Origin: SHZI01 sp032122615
Lineage (GTDB): Bacteria > Pseudomonadota > Gammaproteobacteria > Steroidobacterales > GCA-2729495
Assembly: GCA_032122615.1 (NCBI GenBank)
Contig: JAQBGF010000174.1
Location: 1 to 21,129 of the forward strand
DNA length: 21,129 nt
Reading direction: 5' to 3'
Shown: positions 15,389 to 21,129 of the stretch, piece after piece
Layout: the number at the start of each line of letters is the position of its first letter
How positions within the stretch are numbered: the first letter of the stretch is position 1
Program-made: the position numbers and the translations under genes
Notes under the pieces: generated by a model
The model's input: only the letters and a program-made list of their open reading frames with translations
Database searches by the model: none
What the model was told of the DNA's origin: nothing

Positions 15389-16153
15389 GTGGCCAACTCG
15401 TTGCGCATCCTGCACATCACTGATCCGCATCTGCACGGGCATCGCGAGGCGCGGATGCGCGGCGTCAACACGGACGACACCCTGGTGGCCACCTTAAAGC
15501 AGGCGCTTGGCGATCCGCGCCGGCCCGACGTGATTCTGGCCACTGGCGACATCGTGCAGGACGAGACGCGCGCCGGCTATGAACGCTTCCGGGACCTCAC
15601 GGGAAACCTCGGTCTACCCGTTTATTGCCTACCAGGCAACCACGACTCGCCCACGATCATGCGCGAGGTATTGGCCGGGAAGCCCTTCCAGTACTGCGGA
15701 TTCGCGCAGCACGCAGGCTGGTCGCTCGTGATGCTCAACACTTATGCCAGCAACGACGACGGTGGGCACCTGGCGCCGCAGGAACTGGCGTTTCTTGACC
15801 AAACGCTGACTGCCAGTAACTCAGATCATTGCCTGATCGCCATGCACCACCAACCGGTGCCAATGGGCAGCCGGTGGCTGGATAGCGTGGCGCTGCGCAA
15901 TGCAGATGAGTTCCTGGCGATCTGCGACCGGCATAGCCACGTACGCGGAATCGTCTGGGGCCACGTCCACCAGGTCTCGGACCGGGAACGGAACGGAGTC
16001 CGGCTGATGAGTACACCATCCACCTGCGCCCAGTTCACGCCCGCGTCCGACAAATTCGCCCTGGATACCCGCCCGCCCGGTTACCGGTGGATTGATCTCC
16101 ACGCAGATGGCAGCATCGACACATCGATCGCCTGGGTGGAGTCATTCAAATGA
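15389..16153 (+). CDS. cpdA: 3',5'-cyclic-nucleotide phosphodiesterase of the CpdA/Icc type
   Basis: A calcineurin-like metallophosphoesterase of 254 residues, expected to hydrolyse cyclic AMP. Metal-binding motifs occur in order: ITDPHLHG near residue 8, ATGDIVQDE, LPGNHDSP, MHHQPVPMGS and WGHVHQ. The overall order and SRWLDSVALRNADEF resemble CpdA. The start is uncertain: GTG at 15389 gives VANSLRILHITDPHL, which suits the family. GTG at 15320 and TTG at 15401 are alternatives, and none has a clear ribosome site. A TATAGT lies just 6 bases before 15389. The stop overlaps the next gene's start as ATGA, so the two are coupled. No cAMP receptor or cyclase gene is nearby. Confidence 0.88.
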   Translation: MANSLRILHITDPHLHGHREARMRGVNTDDTLVATLKQALGDPRRPDVILATGDIVQDETRAGYERFRDLTGNLGLPVYCLPGNHDSPTIMREVLAGKPFQYCGFAQHAGWSLVMLNTYASNDDGGHLAPQELAFLDQTLTASNSDHCLIAMHHQPVPMGSRWLDSVALRNADEFLAICDRHSHVRGIVWGHVHQVSDRERNGVRLMSTPSTCAQFTPASDKFALDTRPPGYRWIDLHADGSIDTSIAWVESFK

Positions 16154-17046
16154 CCATTACGACGCACCGCGGGATTCGCCCGCTAGCGCTGCTGATTGTG
16201 CTCCTGACTGTCGGCTTGCATTCGGCTACCGCCGCTGCTCTGCCCCTGTGGGAACTCACGGACACGAGCAATCGGATCAGGTTGCTGGGATCGATCCACT
16301 TTCTTCGCGCGTCCGACTATCCGCTGAATCCGGCAATCACCGCGGCCTTCGACGACGCGGAAGTGGTGCTGATGGAGATCGACATGGACGATCTCGACCC
16401 GGTGGCCAGTGCAAGGACGATCACGATGCTCGCCTTGGACAGCAGGGGCCGGAAATTACCGGAGCTGCTGGGACCGGATGCCTGGCGAGCAGCGGCTGCA
16501 GAAGCGCGCGAGCTCGGTCTCGACCTGGCGCCCCTGGCGCCGTTTGAACCCTGGTACGCGGCCATCGTGGTCACGCAGCAACGCCTTGCCCAGCTTGGTT
16601 TCGACCCGTCGTTCGGCGTCGAGACAAAAATGACCGCCGATGCCCAGGAACAAGGCAAGGAGATACGCGGGCTAGAAACCCTGGAAAGCCAGCTTGCCAC
16701 GCTGGATACGCTGTCGCCGCAGGCGCAACGCGTCTTCCTCCAGAGCACGCTGGAGGAAGCCGGCGAAGCCGCAGAGATTGCTGAATCCATGATCGCTGCC
16801 TGGAAGACCGGTGACGTCAAGGTCCTCGACGCAGAACTCCTCGACAGCGTGCGCAATCAGCCCGAGGTTTATCGGGCCCTGATCATTCGCCGAAACGAAA
16901 ATTTCGCGAGCGCCATTGGCGACCTGGTCAACGATCGGAAGAATTACCTGATCGTTATCGGTGCACTGCACCTGGTAGGCCCGGACAGCGTGTTGCACAT
17001 GCTGGCCCGCGACGGCATCCCCTCGCGGCAAGTTGACGGGCGCTAG
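16150..17046 (+). CDS. TraB/GumN (TIKI-like) family protein, exported
   Basis: A 298-residue protein of the TraB/GumN group, related to TIKI metalloproteases. The N-terminus has a signal peptide (RPLALLIVLLTVGLHSATAA, about residues 10-29). LPLWELTD then leads to the first GxxH motif, GSIH at 47-50, and VLMEIDMDD follows. The second GxxH motif, GALH, is at 271-274 near the C-terminus. These paired histidines are the family's supposed metal-binding residues. The middle is helical and rich in Ala/Glu. The precise substrate is not known for bacterial members. The start at 16150 overlaps cpdA by ATGA. The stop shares the tetranucleotide CTAG with the convergent rubredoxin stop. Confidence 0.85.
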   Translation: MTITTHRGIRPLALLIVLLTVGLHSATAAALPLWELTDTSNRIRLLGSIHFLRASDYPLNPAITAAFDDAEVVLMEIDMDDLDPVASARTITMLALDSRGRKLPELLGPDAWRAAAAEARELGLDLAPLAPFEPWYAAIVVTQQRLAQLGFDPSFGVETKMTADAQEQGKEIRGLETLESQLATLDTLSPQAQRVFLQSTLEEAGEAAEIAESMIAAWKTGDVKVLDAELLDSVRNQPEVYRALIIRRNENFASAIGDLVNDRKNYLIVIGALHLVGPDSVLHMLARDGIPSRQVDGR

Positions 17047-17207
17047 ACCTCGACCATCTCGAAGTCTTCCTTGCCGGCACCACAATCCGGGCAGTGCCAG
17101 GACAGCGGGACATCGGCCCAGCGCGTACCGGGCGCCAGACCCGAGTCCGGTGCGCCGTCGCGCTCGTTGTACAGAAAGCCACAGATCAGGCACATGTAAC
17201 TCTTCAT
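17043..17207 (-). CDS. Rubredoxin
   Basis: A 54-residue iron protein found by reading the minus strand between the TraB and Lon-domain genes. It begins MKSYMCLICGFLYNE and has the two metal-binding knuckles CLICG (C6, C9) and CPDCG (C39, C42), with PGTRWADVPLSWHCPDCG between and GKEDFEMVEV at the end. All four iron ligands and the typical PGT and W-x-CPxCG residues are present, so it should be a functional one-electron carrier. The ribosome site TAGGAAG overlaps the stop of the upstream Lon-domain gene, 13 bases away, implying co-transcription with it. No rubredoxin reductase or alkane hydroxylase is nearby, so the electron partner is unknown. Confidence 0.95.
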   Translation of the reverse strand: MKSYMCLICGFLYNERDGAPDSGLAPGTRWADVPLSWHCPDCGAGKEDFEMVEV

Positions 17208-17220
17208 CGGGACGCGCTTC

Positions 17221-17814
17221 CTATTGCGGTTTTTCTCGGGGGAACGGGCGGAGCATCGGTCGAAGATACTGCAGCAACTCCACGGGGTCAGTCAGCTCCA
17301 GACACCGCTGCTTGTCCGCAGGCGACATGGGCACAATTTCAGCCAACCGGCAGGCCACCCAGGCGGCATCGTCATAGCGCTTCTCGATGGCATCGTACAG
17401 GCGGCCCAGGTCATCGATCACCGAAGCGAGCAACGTCGCCATCGGCTTGAATTCCTCCGGCAGCGGCTGACGGGCTGCGTCTGGCAGCAGCTCAACTTCA
17501 CCAATGTAAAGGCCATCAGACTGGCGGGAGACACCGTGCAGGCGAAACTGTCGCGTGCCCCGGGCCGTGATGCCCAGAATCCCATCGTTGCCCTGATACC
17601 AGTCGATGATACGCGCGAGGGTGCCCACATCGCTGGTTTCCACATGGCCGGTGTCGTTGCCGTTCAGGATCAGCACCACGCCAAATTCAGCGTCCTCTCG
17701 CAGGCAGCGACTGATCATGCCCAGATAGCGAGGCTCAAAAACCCTCAAGGGCAATGGTCCGTCCGGAAACAGAACGGTACTCAGCGGGAAGAGCGGAATA
17801 TTCGACCAGGTCAC
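17221..17814 (-). CDS. LON peptidase substrate-binding (Lon N-terminal) domain protein
   Basis: A 197-residue stand-alone Lon N-terminal domain (LAN/PUA-like) protein. The start NIPLFPLSTVLFPDGPLPLR and then VFEPRYLGMI are the conserved opening of this domain; DVGTLARIID and RQFRLHGV fit its later strands. There is no ATPase or protease domain, so it is not Lon itself. Stand-alone copies are widespread in proteobacteria and their role is not established. The GTG start at 17814 overlaps the mpl stop as GTGA, indicating translational coupling with mpl. The rubredoxin gene follows by 13 bases. Confidence 0.92.
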   Translation of the reverse strand: MTWSNIPLFPLSTVLFPDGPLPLRVFEPRYLGMISRCLREDAEFGVVLILNGNDTGHVETSDVGTLARIIDWYQGNDGILGITARGTRQFRLHGVSRQSDGLYIGEVELLPDAARQPLPEEFKPMATLLASVIDDLGRLYDAIEKRYDDAAWVACRLAEIVPMSPADKQRCLELTDPVELLQYLRPMLRPFPREKPQ

Positions 17815-19178
17815 CGCCGTGATCCGAGTGCCTTGCTCAGGGTGCCGTGAATCCCCTGAAAATCACCGTTGCTCATCACCACGACGGCGTCGCCGGGCCG
17901 TGCTGCGGCCACGACACCGCTGACGATCGATTCGATGTCCAGACACAGGCTAACGCCCGGATCGTCGCGAAATTCGGCATCCAGATCCCATTTCAGACCC
18001 GTGGGCCGTAGTACCCAGGCTTCATCCGCAGCACTGAGCGCCGGGGACAGCGCCCCCTGATAGACCCCGAGCTTCATGCTGTTGGAGCGCGGCTCGAAGA
18101 CCGCGATCACGCGTTGCACATCAGCACGCCGGCGAATCCCTTCGAGCGTGCGGCGGATCGCCGTGGGGTGGTGCGCGAAATCGTCAAACACCTGGACACC
18201 ACCAAATTCGCCAAGCCGCTGCAGCCGCCGCTGGACGCCCTTGAACCTTGCGATGGCGTCCAGCGCCACCGCCGGTGGAACACCAACGGCCCGCGTCGCC
18301 AGCAGGGCCGCCACGGCATTTTCGGCGTTGTGCGCACCGGACAGCTGCCACTGGCAACGGCCGATTTCCTTACCCTGGTGGTGGATCTGCAGCGTGCCCG
18401 CCGGGTCCTCGAGCCCAGTCCATTCCGCGTTGTCCTGACCGCTGCGACTGGCAAAGGTGTCCTGAGGCGTCCAGCAACCCCGCTGCAGCAGCGCGGCTAC
18501 ATTGGCATCTCCCGCCGGCACGATCAGCCTGCCGTTCGCCGGAATCGCCCGCACCAGCTGGTGGAACTGGCGGGTGATCGCTTCAAGGTCGGGATAGATA
18601 TCGGCATGATCGAATTCGAGATTACTGATCACCAGAGTCTGCGGCCGGTAGAGCAGAAACTTGGCACGCTTGTCGAAAAACGCTGTGTCGTACTCATCAG
18701 CCTCGATTACAAACACCGGGTCTGTTCCCAGCCGGGCCGAAAACTCGAAATCCGCCGGTACACCACCGATCAAAAAGCCCGCCTGCCGACCGGCGCACTC
18801 CAGGATCCAGGCGACGAGGCTCGTGGTTGTCGTCTTGCCGTGCGTCCCCGAGATGCCGATTACCGAACGGTTGCGCAGGACTGCGCTCGTCAGCCACTCC
18901 GGGCCGGACATGTAGGGAATTCGACGGTTCAGCAACTCCTCGATCACCGGCATGCCGCGCGTCATGACGTTGCCAACGACGACAACATCCGGCGCCGGAT
19001 CAAGCTGCGCGGCATCGTAGCCCTCGATCAGTTCCACACCGAGGCGCGCCAGCTGATCACTCATCGGCGGATATATATTGCGATCGGAGCCGGTCACCCG
19101 ATACCCGGCTTCCTTGGCAATAGCGGCGACGCCACCCATGAAGGTGCCGCAAACCCCGAGTATGTGTACGTGCTGCAT
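17811..19178 (-). CDS. mpl: UDP-N-acetylmuramate:L-Ala-gamma-D-Glu-meso-diaminopimelate ligase
   Basis: A 455-residue Mur-ligase family enzyme of murein recycling, which attaches the recovered tripeptide to UDP-MurNAc in the cytoplasm. The N-terminus HILGVCGTFMGGVAAIAKE with GSDRNIYPPMS is characteristic of Mpl. The ATP-binding GISGTHGKTTTTS is at 108-120. VIEADEYDTAFFD and SNLEFDHADIYPDL form the central-domain metal site, and DDFAHHPTAI and FEPRSNSMK are in the C-terminal domain. GGGGGAG lies 5 bases before the ATG at 19178. It follows the membrane-protein gene by 21 bases and overlaps the Lon-domain gene by GTGA. Confidence 0.96.
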   Translation of the reverse strand: MQHVHILGVCGTFMGGVAAIAKEAGYRVTGSDRNIYPPMSDQLARLGVELIEGYDAAQLDPAPDVVVVGNVMTRGMPVIEELLNRRIPYMSGPEWLTSAVLRNRSVIGISGTHGKTTTTSLVAWILECAGRQAGFLIGGVPADFEFSARLGTDPVFVIEADEYDTAFFDKRAKFLLYRPQTLVISNLEFDHADIYPDLEAITRQFHQLVRAIPANGRLIVPAGDANVAALLQRGCWTPQDTFASRSGQDNAEWTGLEDPAGTLQIHHQGKEIGRCQWQLSGAHNAENAVAALLATRAVGVPPAVALDAIARFKGVQRRLQRLGEFGGVQVFDDFAHHPTAIRRTLEGIRRRADVQRVIAVFEPRSNSMKLGVYQGALSPALSAADEAWVLRPTGLKWDLDAEFRDDPGVSLCLDIESIVSGVVAAARPGDAVVVMSNGDFQGIHGTLSKALGSRR

Positions 19179-19199
19179 GTGCTCCCCCGGCCCGGCGCG

Positions 19200-19763
19200 T
19201 CAGCCAGGCGCGGGCCCGAACTGGGCAAACACGAGGTAGTTGAGGAAAAAATACCCGACGGCAATCGCCAGCCCGGCAGCCAGGGGCGCGGAGAGCGCAC
19301 GGGAAAAGATGTGGCCGTTCACGACGACCCACCAGCTGATGATAGCCAGCAGGGCGATGCGCGGACCGACTGACGACTTGCCGGAGGCGGCAACCAGATC
19401 CAGCCAGTAGTTGAACGGCAGCATGCAAGCCCCCAGCAGCGCCCCGGTACCGAATATCGCGGTCAGCGTCTGGCGGAATCGTGGCATGTGGCCGGACAAA
19501 CGCAGCAACCCCCACAGCATCCCGCACACGAGCAGTACATCGAGGACGAGACTGCGGGCGATAACCGGCAATGTGCCGTAGACCGGCAACGCCAGAACCG
19601 CCTGCGTCGCCAGATAGGCCAGGCCGGCAATCAACAACAGGAACTGCGAGTCCGGCAAGTCTTCGGGCCCAAGGCGGCGCAGTGCAATCTGCAGGAATAC
19701 ATCGAAGATCGGCAGCATCATCCGGCGGCCGTGCGGGCCGGGCCTGTAGTGACGAAATGCCAT
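19200..19763 (-). CDS. Multi-pass membrane protein of unknown function (Yip1-like)
   Basis: A 187-residue hydrophobic protein with about five membrane segments, near residues 40-62, 68-90, 100-125, 133-152 and 160-182. The small, Gly/Ala-rich helices and overall pattern are reminiscent of Yip1-domain membrane proteins, but no diagnostic motif was recognised. The start at 19763 has AGAGGA 3 bases upstream. Methionines at residues 15 and 16 (19721) are alternatives that would remove a basic N-terminal segment (RHYRPGPHGRR). The gene begins 21 bases from the divergent rnd start and precedes mpl by 21 bases, so it probably heads the mpl operon. Confidence 0.7.
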   Translation of the reverse strand: MAFRHYRPGPHGRRMMLPIFDVFLQIALRRLGPEDLPDSQFLLLIAGLAYLATQAVLALPVYGTLPVIARSLVLDVLLVCGMLWGLLRLSGHMPRFRQTLTAIFGTGALLGACMLPFNYWLDLVAASGKSSVGPRIALLAIISWWVVVNGHIFSRALSAPLAAGLAIAVGYFFLNYLVFAQFGPAPG

Positions 19764-19784
19764 GATCCTCTACACTCCCGCTTT

Positions 19785-20900
19785 ATGCCAGTCCTGAACC
19801 CCGAAGAAGTCCTGATCGACAAGCCGGCGCAGCTTGCAAAAGCGTGCGGCGGAATTGCTCCAGGCGAACTGATCTGCATCGACACGGAATTTATCCGTAC
19901 GACGCAGTTTTCCCCTCGCCTCTGCCTGACGCAGATTGCAGCCGGTGACCAGATCTATTGCATCGATGAACTGGCGGAGATTGAGACCGCGCCGCTGTGG
20001 GACATCCTGTGCGCCGGTGAGGGCCTGCGGGTTCTGCACGCTGCCAAACAGGACATGGAAGTTGCCTGGGTTCGCCACAAACGGCTGCCAGAACCGTTGT
20101 TCGATACGCAGATTGCCGCAGCACTCGTCGGCCAACCTGCGCAGGTAGGTTACGCAGGGCTGGTCAAAACCCTGCTCGATATCGACGTGGACAAGACCCA
20201 CACGCGCGCCGACTGGTCCCTTCGGCCGCTCGCACCGGAACTGATCGCGTACGCCGCCAGCGATGTCCTGCACCTGCCCGTCATTTACCAGATGCTTCGC
20301 GAACAACTGGAAAAACTCGGACGTTACGCCTGGGCAGTGGAAGACAGCGCACGCATGGTGGACCCCGCCCTCTACATCGTTGACCCGGACGTAGCGTGGC
20401 GACGGCTGTTGGGGATTCCCCGCCTGCCGGTGGCCGCGCAGCTGCGGGCCCGGCGACTGGCGCGCTGGCGTGAGGAATATGCCCATCGCGCGGACCGGCC
20501 GCGACAGTGGATTTTAAGTGACAAGAGCCTGCTCGACATCGCAATGCGCCGGCCGCGGAACGAAGCGGAACTCGCCGGCTGTGCCGAGGTTCCGGCCGGC
20601 GTCGCCAGGCGTCAGGGTGAGGCAATTCTGAGCGAACTGGACGTGGCAGCCCGGGAGTACGACAGCGGAACAGACCTCGTTCAGGAGGCCCGACCCGAGC
20701 TCGTCGATCCCGCGCAGCTGAAGCGGCTCGGCCAGGTCGTGGAGGAGATCGCGAAATCACTCGCCATCGCGCCGGAGATCCTTGCCACGCGCAAGGACCT
20801 GACGGCAGCGATTCGTGGTGAGCTTGAGATTCGGCCGTTGTCCGGCTGGCGCCGCCCGGTGATTGGTGAGCCGCTGCTCGCGGCCGTCAGCGCACTGTAG
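19785..20900 (+). CDS. rnd: Ribonuclease D
   Basis: A 371-residue 3'-to-5' exoribonuclease of the DEDDy family, used in maturation of tRNA and small RNA 3' ends. The exonuclease domain has DTEF with D33 and E35, HAAKQD with D90, and YAASD with Y156 and D160 as the catalytic set. An HRDC domain follows at roughly 205-285 (RLARWREEYAHRADRPRQWI, LLDIAMRRP), then a second, shorter helical region. The length is close to the usual 370-375. ATG at 19785 is chosen since the protein then starts at the expected distance from DTEF. No Shine-Dalgarno is present in the 21-base gap to the divergent gene. The stop TAG at 20898-20900 lies inside the REP-like repeat edge. Confidence 0.95.
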   Translation: MPVLNPEEVLIDKPAQLAKACGGIAPGELICIDTEFIRTTQFSPRLCLTQIAAGDQIYCIDELAEIETAPLWDILCAGEGLRVLHAAKQDMEVAWVRHKRLPEPLFDTQIAAALVGQPAQVGYAGLVKTLLDIDVDKTHTRADWSLRPLAPELIAYAASDVLHLPVIYQMLREQLEKLGRYAWAVEDSARMVDPALYIVDPDVAWRRLLGIPRLPVAAQLRARRLARWREEYAHRADRPRQWILSDKSLLDIAMRRPRNEAELAGCAEVPAGVARRQGEAILSELDVAAREYDSGTDLVQEARPELVDPAQLKRLGQVVEEIAKSLAIAPEILATRKDLTAAIRGELEIRPLSGWRRPVIGEPLLAAVSAL

Positions 20901-21055
20901 GAGCGGCTTCAGCCGCGACAACGCGCTCCGTGGCCCGCGGTCCCCCGCCGGAAACTTTTTCGGCTACCGTGCGGCACGGTGAGCGCCGAAAAAGTTTCCC
21001 GCGTGTGCCCGCTGCGACGGGGTGACTTCGGGGTCGCGGCTGAAGCCGCTCCTAC
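20897..21055. repeat. Copy B of the repeat element, bounded by inverted REP units (REPIN-like)
   Basis: A 159-base element bounded by perfect 23-bp inverted repeats: 20897-20919 (first 20 bases GTAGGAGCGGCTTCAGCCGC) and its exact reverse complement at 21033-21055. Inside is a 15-bp stem, GGAAACTTTTTCGGC (20950-20964) with its complement at 20985-20999. The ACCGTG/CACGGT inner stem (20966-20971, 20975-20980) is the same as in copy A. Bases 20897-21015 match copy A in inverted orientation. Two REP units facing each other is the arrangement called a REPIN, usually mobilised in trans by a RAYT transposase. No such transposase gene is in this window. Confidence 0.85.
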
Positions 21056-21129
21056 CGAGCGGTGGGGGGGGGGGGAGGGGCGTGGGGCGCCCCACCCGGG
21101 GGGGGCCCCCCGCGGGCCCCGCACGGGAG
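21056..21129. other. Low-complexity G/C-rich window end, possibly assembly artefact
   Basis: After the repeat the sequence becomes almost pure G and C, with a run of 12 G at 21064-21075, a perfect palindrome GTGGGGCGCCCCAC at 21082-21095, and further G and C runs. This is unlike the rest of the window. Poly-G at a contig end next to a repeat is typical of a read-quality or assembly artefact. No feature is called in it. Confidence 0.6.

Noticed and set aside
18114..19373. 419-residue open frame on the plus strand opposite mpl
   Set aside because: It is antisense to the conserved Mpl domains and has a composition typical of a shadow frame.

Overview
The window is a gene-dense, high-GC stretch of chromosome, most likely from a gammaproteobacterium. 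Evidence for this is the metK-ahcY pair, Mpl, RNase D, CpdA, a tkt-gap-pgk-pyk cluster, and REP-like palindromes of the GTAGGAGCGGCTTCAGCCGC type, which are familiar from Xanthomonadales and relatives. No rRNA or tRNA gene, phage, IS transposase or CRISPR array was seen. Both ends of the window lie in repeat sequence, and the right end runs into poly-G, so this may be a whole contig bounded by repeats.

Layout. A patatin-like phospholipase (minus, 167-1438) is divergent from an exported Bcp/AhpC-type peroxiredoxin (plus, 1564-2118). A 14-bp tandem repeat (2130-2198) follows and runs into the end of a small antitoxin-like gene. From 11623 leftward there is a long minus-strand run for central carbon metabolism: transketolase, GAPDH, phosphoglycerate kinase, MOFRL-type glycerate kinase, then pyruvate kinase. 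After pyk come a signal-bearing NAD(P)-binding protein, an MFS/nucleotide-translocase-like carrier and the small antitoxin-like gene. Divergent from tkt is the S-adenosylmethionine cycle: metK, ahcY and, after a repeat element, a class I methyltransferase. Next are a CpdA-type cyclic-nucleotide phosphodiesterase and a TraB/GumN-family protein that overlap by ATGA. Converging on them is a minus-strand group: a membrane protein, mpl (cell-wall recycling ligase), a Lon-N-domain protein and a 54-residue rubredoxin. RNase D (plus) closes the gene series.

Coordination. ATGA/GTGA overlaps (gap-pgk, SDR-MFS, mpl-LON, cpdA-traB) and short gaps indicate translationally coupled operons. MetK makes SAM, the methyltransferase would consume it, and AhcY removes the inhibitory product SAH. 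The tkt-gap-pgk-gck-pyk run covers lower glycolysis plus entry of glycerate into the same triose-phosphate pool; enolase, phosphoglycerate mutase and aldolase are absent here.

The least ordinary feature is a dispersed palindromic element present in three places (about 1-170, 14421-14541, 20897-21055). It has a REP-like 23-bp end and a long internal hairpin whose arms carry paired changes between copies. In two copies the element edge supplies the TAG stop codon of the neighbouring gene (patatin, rnd). No new multi-gene system was recognised; the genes themselves belong to known families.
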